A stretch of DNA of 64,000 nucleotides from Auanema rhodensis (taxonomy: Eukaryota; Nematoda; Chromadorea; Rhabditida; Rhabditidae). The notes under the pieces were generated by a model. That model was not told the origin of the DNA. It did not search any database and saw nothing but the letters and a program-made list of their open reading frames with translations. Shown here piece after piece: positions 1 through 12,332 of the stretch. The position numbers and the translations under genes were made by a program. Positions within the stretch are counted from its first letter, which is position 1, and the number at the start of each line of letters is the position of its first letter. The DNA lies in contig OZ059896.1 of the NCBI GenBank assembly GCA_964057225.1, forward strand, positions 13,314,501 through 13,378,500, in the 5' to 3' direction.

Positions 1-650
1 CGAATAGTACCAACTGTTCTATCCTGGATGTCACAAAAGAAGCTAAATCGAATAGGATATCGCTTGATGTCGAGACAAGAGACAATGACAGGAAAGGGTT
101 AAGAGCCCCAAAGGATGCATATTTTGTCCATTTGGATGTATAGCATATCGATATTTTTATTTAGGAAATGGACAAGGCCAGCACATCATTAGGTAGTCAT
201 CAATTTATTTTTGTATTAATCGGTAGACAAGAGTCAAGCAATCGAAATATGTCTGTCAGCCCTAATTATGGTTATTGGAAAGATAATTGTGTAATACTGT
301 TGTATAACATTAGAAAATCAATAGTAACCAAATTTTTAAATGTAGGAATTACCATTTAAAGGTTCGTGATATAAGAGATATATAGGGTCATAAGAGAGCA
401 TACTTGACATGGAATCTCTTTAAAAATATTCTTTGACACATATTCGGAGGTTCAATAGTATGCAGATCATTAAGAGCCGAACAGAAGTTTGGAAGATGCT
501 TTGGGGACAAAAAGATAGGGAGAGGGCGGCTAGAATGAGAGGAGAGAGAAGGGCAGCAGAAACGAGAAAGACAGAGATGAGAACAGGCTGACATTAGCTC
601 CACAGGGCTAGAAAAAATAGCCAAAAGAGGGAGATCGATAAAAGACTGGA
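1..650. other. Unassigned, purine-rich stretch
   Basis: No gene is supported here. The first 100 bases have one open plus frame that could be a broken coding remnant, but nothing recognisable. Bases about 500-640 are unusually purine-rich (GAGAGAAGGG-type runs). Open frames on either strand lack splice context and have the composition of simple sequence. The stretch leads directly into the retroelement fragment that follows, so it may be part of the same dead element. Confidence 0.3.
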
Positions 651-842
651 GACTATGAGGTGACGGACGCTTCGGGTAGCCTTTGCGGTGCTATAGGGGG
701 CTATTTGCAAAGAGATGTTGAACATGCAATAGCTTACTCGGAAAAAAAAGATTATAAGAGGATATATGATGAAATCTATACTATTCATAATATTTCGTTT
801 AAGTTTATCGAGGTCAATTACTTCCGAAAAGACAATTTCCCG
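651..842 (+). mobile_element. Decayed LTR-retrotransposon RNase H fragment
   Basis: In one plus frame the translation contains the RNase H entry motif of reverse-transcribing elements: YEVTDASGS, then CGAIGGYLQ, then HAIAYSEKK, then DYKRIYDEIYTIH. In Ty3/gypsy and BEL polyproteins the matching order is a TDAS motif, GAVL, a short loop, IAYASR, and a Y..x.KE.LAI helix. The order and spacing agree over about 45 residues. Upstream the frame is closed by stops, and downstream it runs out at about 842 in AT-rich DNA, so this is a dead fragment and not a working element. No LTR or integrase was recognised. The family is inferred from motif order only and could be either Ty3/gypsy or BEL/Pao. Confidence 0.5.
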
Positions 843-1498
843 AAATAAAAAATTAAAATTTTTAACAAAGCATTCTCGGGTTCGAGAATGTTGCATTACG
901 TTTAAGTTTTTCAACATCATAAACCAAAATAAACTGGTTTTCTTCACCAATTTACTTACAATGCTAAAGTCAATAAGTGTACAACGTAAGAAGTCCGAAA
1001 CATTGGATCGTATGTCAGTCATAAGTCTAAGGCAACAGCAGGAAATGTAAAAAGACTCGCTAACTTGTCAACTTTAATAATAAAGATTGTTGGGCTAAAG
1101 GGAATATCTAAATATATTAGTCCTCGAATATGACAGACAGTATGCAACACTAGGCATCCTGTGTACAATAGATGTGATGTACTTCACCTTAGCAAGTTTG
1201 TATTACTATTTGCTCGCAATATGTACCTTTTTATTCTTTATATTTTTTTTATTTACATATTTTCTTGTTCAATCAATTTGACCTTTTTTCCATTTTAACC
1301 ATTTATTATAAGACTAGAAATTCAACTTTTCGCTGAAACACTTCGATTTTACAACATTATTGGTAGATTCACAATAGTGACCTTTTTTTACATATATTAT
1401 GACTATACTCCAAATAACAAATTTAAAAATAGGACAAAACTCAAAATGCGAGAGATTGTGCAAACATTTCCTAAAATAATCAAACCACATAGAAAATT
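843..1498. other. AT-rich intergenic, one hairpin
   Basis: No gene is seen. Bases 871-890 form a perfect 8-bp stem with a 4-base loop (CATTCTCG, GGTT, CGAGAATG). The rest is AT-rich. It borders the 3' end of the PFKFB gene and probably includes its 3' UTR and polyadenylation region. Confidence 0.4.
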
Positions 1499-3404
<1,906 letters not shown>

Positions 3405-5070
3405 TCGAAGCTTGATTAAAAGCTTTATTTCAAATGTCCATATATTAGGAAATATGAATTATAGTTGAAGATTAACTATAACAAGTTTAGCACTATGATA
3501 AAACTCAAGAGCTTAAATCAGTGATCTTGTTTCGACGTTTCGAATACGGTATCACATTGGAGCGAGCTTTTAGTATTTCGGACTCTGAATGCTAGGGTTC
3601 CAAAATTAATCGATCTTGAATACACCAAAACGATTTAACCCGCATGGCATAACGTTTTCAGCATATAAAAATGAATAATTTGCATAATTTTTATGCGAAA
3701 ATGAATTTCATCAATTAAAATTATAAATATACTTGATTGGAAATCGATTTTAATTGTCGATTAATTTTGGAGCCTGAATTGAGAATTGAGAAAATTCAAC
3801 TATTTGTTAGTAACGCAGAAAATCGAAAAATAAGGTATAGTAAATAGAAATAAGGTAAAATATAATTTCTATAAAATATTAATTTCGATTAAATATTCTG
3901 TTTCATCATAAGAAACTTTATAACATTGAATCATAGTTCAATCAACATTCGGGAATGCGATTACTCTAGACATGATATAGATGAGTTTCATAAAATAATG
4001 AAATATAGCTCGATAATATATTCTAAACAAGTAATTCTTTTCAATTCATGTTAGAACATTAACTGTTTGATAATATATACTTCATTGTACTACAAGAATG
4101 CTCAATTAGAAAAGCCAAGCACTGCTTTTGTGACATGCTATACTAGGGAATTCAATCGTTTCAAAACTAAAGCCAAACACAGAAACTGACATGACGTAGC
4201 TTGTGCAGTAAGACACAACAAAATACTGAAGATATTCTTCGCTCCACGCAAATCAATATATCACAATGATTACGAGGAATAACACAATCATTTGTATTTT
4301 GAACAGTACTTTGTCGGAAGTGATTAATTCAAAGTAGCATCAAATTATTTTTCAAAAGTTTAATGAACAGAGTTCAAAACATCAATTCCCGAGGTGAATA
4401 TTCAATTTTATTACTGATTAGTAATAAACACATTTAGAATATTAATATATATATATATATAAGAATATTAATATTATCTTTCTGAAAAATAGAAAAATAA
4501 TTATTTGATGAAGGATTTGATAAGCTGTTGTACACTTTTTCTTAAAAGGCTTTGGCTCTTTCATGTAAATGTGAGTACGAATAACATGTTGTTTATTATA
4601 GAAATTATCTTTTTGTTACAAATCATTAGTAGTTCATTAGTTATCAAATGAAAATTCATTTTATATTTTCCAAAATTGGGCCTAGAACAGTTGCCATTGT
4701 TTGTGTGGCAGCTGAACACAAGTGTTCTAAGCTCTCCCTTGACGAGGCCTAAACACCAGATCCTTGCGAATGTATATAGGGCCAGCGTTTCATCGATTCT
4801 TTCCCTGGAGCCCATGCTACTAACATAACTAACTTCTATCTTTTCTTCAAAGTTGTCAATAAAGCTTCGGCTATCTTTAGGCTATATAGAAATGGCCACT
4901 TTTCTTTTTATTTTTAATATAAACGTTTAAACATTTTAATAATACAAATACAAATTACATATACACATCTATATATAATTATAAATTATCTTTATTGTCT
5001 ATTTTATAAAATTAAAGATTTATAACTTATTTAATAAATATTAAGATTTATATTTAGTTGCATTTTCGGG
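3405..5070. other. Intergenic; nested hairpins near 4.7 kb
   Basis: This holds the divergent upstream regions of PFKFB (-) and the Ly-6-like gene (+). Most of it is AT-rich. A GC-richer island at about 4670-4830 contains two adjacent inverted repeats: CAGTTGCCA (4688-4696) with TGGCAGCTG (4706-4714), and GAACAC (4714-4719) with GTGTTC (4722-4727). Open frames on both strands across this island (for example 4561-4815 minus) have no splice context and are not recognised. A TA run lies at about 4446-4462. Confidence 0.4.
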
Positions 5071-5653
5071 ATGGGATTCACAAAACTTTTGGCTGTAACC
5101 TTATGTTTCATTCTAATTTCTGGTGAGTAAAAGCCAATATAATATTTTATAATATAATAAAAAAGATAATTAAATATTTTTAGAATTTACTCTGGCTGAG
5201 AAATGTTCAAAGAATCGTGATGGTAGAACATTGGCATGTTTTACATGCTTAGGAAGAGATATGGAAAACTGTCAAAAAGGATTAACTTGCTGTAAGGGAT
5301 CATGTTACAAACTAATTGATATCAGTAAGCATTATTTTCATTTGAAAAATAAATTAGAAAGCCTAATACTCGATTTTTCTATTTTGCAGAACATAACTTG
5401 ATTATAAAAGGATGCAACGATACACAAGAAGAAGATGCTTCAATGAAAGTACGTGAACTAGCAGTACCATTGTACTGGTCAAACAATGAGAATGTGAAAG
5501 GTTTGAAACTTTTTTTGTTACAAAACTTGACAAAATTTCCTTTTTTCAGGAGAATCATACTTCTGCAACGCTAATGCTTTCTGTAACTATGCACCAACTG
5601 AATTTTCATTTACCTTTTCATTCCTTTTAGTAGCAAAATTATTCTTTTTTTAA
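5071..5653 (+). CDS. Small secreted Ly-6/three-finger-like protein, GPI-type tail
   Basis: Four exons encode a protein of about 130 residues. It starts with a clear signal peptide (MGFTKLLAVTLCFILISG). The mature part has about ten cysteines (ACFTCLGRDMENC, then GLTCCKGSCYKL, then GCNDTQEEDA) and ends the cysteine module with YFCNANAFCNY, the C...CN ending typical of Ly-6/uPAR folds. The C-terminus is a hydrophobic run (FTFSFLLVAKLFFF), which fits a GPI-attachment signal. Nematodes have many such proteins (Ly-6-related, HOT family), some of which modify ion channels or receptors. Which one this is cannot be said. Introns are about 45-60 bases with GT...TTTAG or TTTCAG edges. The role is inferred from the fold class only. 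Confidence 0.75.
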
Positions 5654-6077
5654 AAAAAGAAAAATACTGTTTTCCTTTAATTTAAATTTACGTTTACTTA
5701 ATTATAATATTTATTTTCTTAATATTATAGCATTGTAGCCATACTATATGTACTATATTATTATATATTTTATGTAATTTTGTCGATTATATAATTTTTT
5801 AAAAAAAAATTATTATTAGGATAAATAGATAAAAATTTTTAAACCTAACTTTTAATTTAGTACTATGGAAATATATATTACAGAAGATTCGAGTAAAATT
5901 CAAAATTAGTTAAATAGACAAAGAAGATCATTAACTATGCTCTTGGTTTCTAGGGAACGATGACATAATTCCTACATCTTCGTGTTCAGGTCAACATAGA
6001 AATCAGTTGATTTTGAACATTTAGCTATATAGTTTCACATTGTAAATTTCTTTTTAGGTTTTTTTTTTGTATGAAAA

Positions 6078-7029
6078 ATGACTGAAAGAATCTGTTGCTG
6101 TAATGTAATAACAGCTGCAGGTATCGTTACAAGTTTACAGGTAAAGTTGTTTAAAGAAGATTTTTATCTTTCATTTAAACTAAGTTTTAGCTCATAATTC
6201 TTGTATTAACTCTAGCTCCGACAGGAATGGTTCTGGATCGTTACCGAGTTTGGGAACAACTAGAGCCAAGAGGAACACTGAATCAGACAGAAGTTGACAT
6301 ATATATACAAGAAGTAAATTATTATTTTGATAAACAAACAACAAACAATTAAACAAGAACTCTTCTTTTTATTTTATAATTATTTCATTTGTTCCTATTT
6401 TTATAAAAAAAATTATTTCTCATTATACGTTTATTCACAATGAAATGATTTATAGGGTAAAACATTGAAGTTTACTCCAACAAGATGGTCAAAAGCATGT
6501 TTAGAATTTATTATGGGATGGTAATATTTATAAAAAAATTTCCAAAAAATAACTAAAATTGCTTTTAAGGTATGTTGGATTTGATACATTTTGGTTGTTT
6601 TCAATATTGATTTTAACTTTGTCATTCAAATACTATCGTCCAGTATTTGTTATTCCAAATTTTACGGCTTTGATTTGTGGATGTTTCATGAACTTAATTG
6701 CTTTTGGTAAAATTATAATAAAATTAAAATAAAACAAATTATATTTAAGGAATCACATTATGGAGAATATTAGATTCCTCTAAGAATTATCGTACTGATG
6801 AATATGAGGAAAGCTTCTTGTGTTATGTTCTTGCAACTCTTCTCTTAGCATTCATTTGCTGTTTGATATTTATAATTTTTATTAATAAATATCATACATT
6901 TCTTCGTTTAAGATATGGTCATCAAGTTCCAAAGGTATTAATTATAATATTATATTATTTTTAAAAATAATTATAATTTAGTTTGTTCAATCACGTTCTC
7001 GAACTGGTTATCCTGACGATACATATTAA
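6078..7029 (+). CDS. Four-transmembrane protein, unknown function
   Basis: About six exons encode roughly 210 residues ending in SRTGYPDDTY. Four hydrophobic segments are visible: near residues 10-35 (ending LAPTGMVLD), after a polar loop (YVGFDTFWLFSILILTL), then IPNFTALICGCFMNLIAFG, and FLCYVLATLLLAFICCLIF. The loop between segments 1 and 2 carries one possible N-glycosylation site (NQT). The layout (short N-terminus, longer first loop, cytosolic tail) is that of claudin/PMP22/clarin-like tetraspan proteins, but the claudin W-GLW-C-C signature is not present, so no family name is given. It lies 424 bases after the Ly-6-like gene on the same strand. The start is the ATG whose frame continues through the first intron; the ATG seven bases upstream runs into a stop. 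Confidence 0.6.
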
Positions 7030-7445
7030 GAAACTTCAAACCCCTCTCAAGATTTTAAATATAAAAACCTGTAATTATTTTCAAAAAAACATATAATCTA
7101 TTGTTTATGAAAAAAAAAGTTGATCTTTTTTCAATTTAATGACTGTTCATAGTAAGAATTAATTCGTAGTTTTCAACATTTGTTTTTATTTATTTTGAAC
7201 ATATGGAAATCATTAACAGATAAAAGAATATTTACAAACATTGAATTTTATTAAGAAAAAAAACATTTTTTTTTTGAAAAAGGAAATAATTTTATAATAT
7301 AAACATACATACATATGTATATAAATAAATAAATAGTTTATAATAATAATAATGAACTTTTGAAGTAAAAAGAAAAACAAAATGATTATAGATAAGGACA
7401 TATGTATATTCCTCTTTCTTTTCTTTGTTATAGTCTTAACTACAT

Positions 7446-8011
7446 ATGTCTTCTATTCTATTAATTTTTATTGTGGGAATAATAATCTTTGTCTCTCTTT
7501 CATTTTCAACATCTTCAGGTTATTAATTTTATTTGTAAAGTTTAATAGAAAAACGTTTATAACTTAGTTTCTGGTGGTATATCATCACATGTTTTGGATG
7601 TTTCAATTGGTAAACCTGCTTCAAACTTTGAAATAATTTCTTATTTTAAAGAGAATGACAATTGGATTAAACAAAGTCAAAGGTACATCTTATACTATAC
7701 TTCAATTCGAACTAATAATAAATATTTCTTACATAAGCTTTTAGTTTAACGGATGTAGGCGGAAGAGTTGCATCTGTTATCGGAAATAATACAATTAATA
7801 AAGGAGTTTATAAACTTGTATTTAATACTAAATCTTATTATGGAGATAAGGAAACATTTTATCCTTATGTTGAGGTATTATTAAAAAGAATTAACTTTAT
7901 TTATTTTATATATTTTAGGTAATATTTGAAGTTAATGATCCTAATTCTCATTATCACATCCCCTTAACTTTAAGTCCATACAGTTATTCAACATACAAAG
8001 GTTCTGCTTGA
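7446..8011 (+). CDS. Secreted 5-hydroxyisourate hydrolase (transthyretin-related)
   Basis: Transthyretin-like HIU hydrolase performs the second step of urate breakdown, hydrolysing 5-hydroxyisourate. Four exons were read. Exon 1 is a signal peptide or anchor ([20 protein letters not shown]). After an intron starting GTTATTAATT, the frame enters [18 protein letters not shown] (first catalytic His), then [10 protein letters not shown] (catalytic Arg), then YVEVIFEVND, and finally [20 protein letters not shown]. The family normally ends in YRGS; here Arg is Lys and one Ala follows. Most HIU hydrolases are peroxisomal or cytosolic, so the leader is notable. An upstream open frame at 7382-7567 reads through the first intron and is not the true protein. 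The family call is firm, the secretion inference moderate. Confidence 0.88.
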
Positions 8012-9688
8012 AACAATATTATATAGTTAAGTTGTTATCAACAAGTTAAACTATATGTTTTTCATGAGATAAAACTTAAAAGAGATCAATACAGTACATG
8101 TTTTAAGAAAATTAAACTTTTTGAAGGAATATCCAGTAAACAATGAAACATTTAAATAATTTATAAAATTTTTAGATAAATATAAATATCCCGCTGTTTA
8201 ATATGTTGTATATAAACTTATTTTAAATATATATTAATTATTTTAAAAATATTTTCATAGATCAATGTAATAAACTAAGTTGTATTTCTAATATTTTATT
8301 TGAAAATCACAATATCTTTCCCCCCCCCCGCTCAACATCATCGTCAGGATTGCGGAGGATTTGGAAAAAATGTTCAATGTTCAATATGCTTAACTTAATT
8401 TTAAAATATATGAATTTTCTATATTTTATAAGAAATTTAGATTATGCATCACGCCCACATACATATATAAACTCATCAACAATCACCTGATTATTCTAGA
8501 AAATATAAAATTTAAAAATATTGAGACAAGATACATACATAGATATGTATATATGTATATTCAAATAACTTTATTTTTATTTATTTAAACTTTTTTGTTT
8601 TTTTTTAAATGAAATAATATTACTCTAATGCTTACGTTTTTATTGAAAACGATGAAAGTTCAACTTAACGACTGAATACAAATGCTTTAAAGTTCCATCC
8701 CCTTCTTTCGTCATTTCAATTCCCACCTCCTCACCCACATAATCTATTAAACTATTTGTTTAATGAATAATCTAAATAGTATATTCAGTAAATATAATTT
8801 AAAAGTTTAAATTAATTTTGACTTACTACTTTCAGGCATGTTTCTATTCTAGATGCAGTATATCTTGATTTCGATAGACCATACGTCAGGCATCGAATGT
8901 TGTAGCCTGTCACCAGCTTATCCAGACTTACGTTTAAGAATAATCGAATGTAGAAGGATTATATATTAGAAAATAGAAAAATAATAATAATATTGTTTTA
9001 AACTATCTTTATATAGTAAAGATTAATCAATCATTTATAACATTTTCTATGACATATAGTCTTTTCTTTGTTTCATTCAATATTCTATAGTTTTCTTAGA
9101 TAATTAGATTTATCTTTAATAGAACTACATCAGTATAAATAGATCAAAACAATCTACATAATTTACAGATTGGGTCAAATTCAAGAAATTTGTATTTAAT
9201 TTTTCAAAATTAAATAATTTCCTTATTTTCCAATAAAATATTCTTTTAGACAAATATATTTGTATATACATGTTTGATATGTCTTATACTTTTACAATAC
9301 ATTTAGAATATATAATATAATTGATTTTTAAATTAAAAAATATAGAATATAAGGATTTTGTTAATTAAGAAAACAACAAAACAATTGTTTCAATTAAGAA
9401 ATACATATTTTGAGTTTGTGTCCAATCTTATATTCAGCGAAACAATTCATTTCCCACTTTCTTGTACATAACTATATTTGAAATATTATATTTTCCTTAT
9501 AAATTAAAGACTATAATTATAAAATAATAGTAATAATAATTTATAAACTTTGTAATTATTTCATAAAGATGAATCAAAATGCCAAAATCATTATATATCT
9601 AATTTCAATTTTATTTAGGAATGTTGTTAAAATATCTAATTTTTTAATTTTTTTTTCAAATTTATGATAACTTTTGATCCAAATATTA

Positions 9689-9721
<33 letters not shown>

Positions 9722-11360
9722 GTATATATCAATTATAAGTTCATTTTAATAATGAAATAAATATTTTTTATTAAGTTTTGATCTTGATCAATACCAAAGT
9801 ATTTCCTAAGAAAATGATTGAAAATATTAATAAAATAAGGATAATTCTAGGTAAATTATTATAAATTAATTGAATTTAACTAAAAACAGAACTACTTGGT
9901 TAAAATAGAAAGACTTATAGCTTTTGGTTGACATCATTTGCAGAAGAAGTGTTTTTCATTTTTCTCGAATAGATGGTCTCTTTTTCCTTTTTTAATCAAG
10001 GATTTTACTATTCGTATATATTTTTTCATATTAATTCTTGTCGTGAATATACACATATATCTATATCTACATATTTAAAAATAATAATTATTTAAGTTTT
10101 TTAAATTTAAATAAAAATATTTTTTTCAGATTCATTTTAGATTTAAAAAAAATTTTGGTTCTAATATAGAATTGCTTTATATGTATTCGAAAGCAAGCAA
10201 CCTTGTTTTCTATACAAATGACAACGTCACATAGTTATATCATATCAGCTTTATATGAAATAATAAAGTTTCTTCATTTTTAAATTCAATTTATCAGGAT
10301 GAATGCAATTACATTAATTACGTTTTGAATATATAATACTTATATACGTATATGTATATATCATTTTCTTTTGTTATCAGTATTACTATGAAGGATTTTA
10401 TTATAAAAAACTCAAATTCTTATTATTCTGGATAAATGATGATGCAATTAGTTATTTAAAGATGAAAGTAAGCAGTTCAAAAATAATATTTTGCAAAACC
10501 ATGCGAATGATGTCATTTAAGGTTCTCCAATTATTCCACTTCTCTTAATACATGACGAAGTTGCTGAGTAGTACAACCATCATCAGTTGCAAAAAACTTT
10601 TTCTAACAATACTTCCGATCTATTAGTCTGAGTTAGATGTTAGGAAATACAGAAGGAAACTCTTTAATTTATATAATATATTATAAATATTCAGTTTCAG
10701 TTCATCTTAATTACAATGAAATCTAAATAATATTAATTGTTTTTCTATTTCTTCATCTTTTTCTTCATTTTCAACATATCATCTTACAGTTCAACTTACT
10801 TATATAAGCAATCTCTCATTAATATTCATTATACAACAAACTTATTTAAAAGAAAATTCAATTAATTGTCCCATTCTTGTCAAAAAGTAAATGTGCATTA
10901 TTCCAGTCACATTCAACATTTTTTTCATGTATTTCATAAAAAAATGATATTTTCTGGTTGAAATTCTTCTTCTTTTATGTTCAATGTGTAAGAATAAAAT
11001 GAAAAAATATATGAAAACCATATAATTTTATATTTTTTTCACTTTATTTCATTTTCAAATGAACAATATGTTTTTATTTAATCATAACATTATGAATATA
11101 TTATTCATTTCCAGACTTTTATGTCAATCATTATTTCAACTGTAATTACAAAATTGTCGAAAAATGTGTATATGAATTGAAAATATTAGCTACTATCTCA
11201 TAGAATATATATACATACTTCTATAAAATATTTTTTTTAATATAAAAATATTTTTTACTCATCATTTTTCTCAATTTTTTTATGTTCTGTACTTCTTCAT
11301 CTTTGTTCTTTTCTTTATATTATTCTTAAATTAACAATTATTCAGGTACAATACATAGTA
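8012..11360. other. Gene-poor AT-rich region with small GC-richer islands
   Basis: No complete gene is seen in 3.3 kb. A run of ten C at about 8321-8330 is followed by a short GC-richer piece to about 8390. Another island at about 8836-8950 is open in several frames and is preceded on the plus strand by an acceptor-like TACTACTTTCAG, but no gene can be joined to it. A possible minus-strand terminal exon at 10531-10602 is listed separately. A TA run lies at about 9690-9706. The last part is the likely promoter of the neuropeptide gene. Confidence 0.4.
10531..10602 (-). other. Possible orphan terminal exon
   Basis: On the minus strand an acceptor-like TTGTTAG is followed by an open frame of 23 codons reading KKFFATDDGCTTQQLRHVLR and then EVE before a stop. 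Composition and codon choice look protein-like compared with the surrounding AT-rich DNA, and the plus strand is closed here. No upstream exon could be found with confidence. It may be the last exon of a gene whose other exons are very small, a remnant, or chance. Confidence 0.2.
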
Positions 11361-11732
11361 ATGCACTTTTACAATTTTCTTTTGCTCGTTCTAATTTCTG
11401 CAAATATGGAGTTGTCTGAAACTTCTTTGAGTGGTAGTCAGTTAATGAGAATAATTGAGTAAGTCTTCAAGTATGAAACAATTTCTTAAGAATATTCGTT
11501 TTAATTAAAACTCTAAAACTTTAAAACTTTAATTTCTCTATTTAAAGTCATAAATTTTCTTTTATTTTTTAGTTCCGGGAATCAAGAAAGTCGCTGGAGT
11601 CACTCTATATCACCAGCAGTTAAGAAATATGATCGCAACTGTTTCTTTTCACCAGTTCAATGCATGTTGTCCTCTTACGGAGATCAATCAAACCCAGTTG
11701 TAATATTGGACACCGTCAAAAGGCGATTTTAA
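11361..11732 (+). CDS. Allatostatin-C-like neuropeptide precursor
   Basis: Two exons encode about 85 residues. Exon 1 is a signal peptide (MHFYNFLLLVLISAN). The intron begins GTAAGTCTTC and ends TTTTTTAG, restoring an Asp codon. Exon 2 gives a spacer, a dibasic KK cleavage site, and then YDRNCFFSPVQCMLSSYG. The disulfide core CFFSPVQC closely follows the arthropod C-type allatostatin core (C-aromatic-F-x-P-x-x-C, as in CYFNPISC), a family related to somatostatin. Unlike classical AST-C, which ends just after the second Cys, this peptide continues for about 20 residues (DQSNPVVILDTVKRRF), with KRR as a possible second cleavage site. Only one copy is encoded. The peptide class is inferred from the core motif; receptor and expression are unknown. 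Confidence 0.75.
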
Positions 11733-11832
11733 TCACAAACTTTGGGTTAAATCTGGAAAAAATTAAGTAAGATGGATGCCTTTACATGAATATTGTGTAT
11801 AATTGTTATTTAATAACTGATTATCAACATAG

Positions 11833-11833
<1 letters not shown>

Positions 11834-11876
<43 letters not shown>

Positions 11877-11946
11877 GTCTCTCACTCTCTCTCTTTCCTA
11901 CACATTCTCTCGCTCTCTCTCAGTCTCTCTCATTATGTCTCTCTAT
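11834..11946 (+). repeat. CT microsatellite
   Basis: A pyrimidine-only stretch, mainly (CT)n with GT and CA interruptions, lies just after the neuropeptide gene. The long serine/leucine frame translated from it is an artefact. Confidence 0.9.
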
Positions 11947-12332
11947 GTTTAATTTTTTTTCTTTAAAATTTAAAATTTCAATTTAATAAATTTAAATATC
12001 TTTATGTTTAAAACACAATTTTATAAAAATATTTTATGTATATTCAGTTGATTACGGTATTATATACCATTGACCAATCAATATCAAAATGATTATTAAT
12101 GTGAAGAAATGAACAAAAAAAAAATAAAATCAAAAGCTTTTGTTATTCTCTAATTTTAAAGAAAAAAAATATTGTTAATCTAAAAAAAGTATATTATTAG
12201 AGAGAAAAAGTGTCCTCAAATGGGTTTTGAATATTAAAAAACAAACAAAGATTTTGTTTTTTTCTTTAGTTGTATGTTTTAAAAATTTAGAAATACATAT
12301 AAGAAGGGATACTGAACACGTAAAATTTGGCA

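Noticed and set aside
388-1022. Two overlapping minus-strand open frames
   Set aside because: Simple-sequence composition, and the plus strand carries an RNase H fragment here; no splice support.
8321-8330. Run of ten C
   Set aside because: A homopolymer run; likely replication slippage, not a feature.
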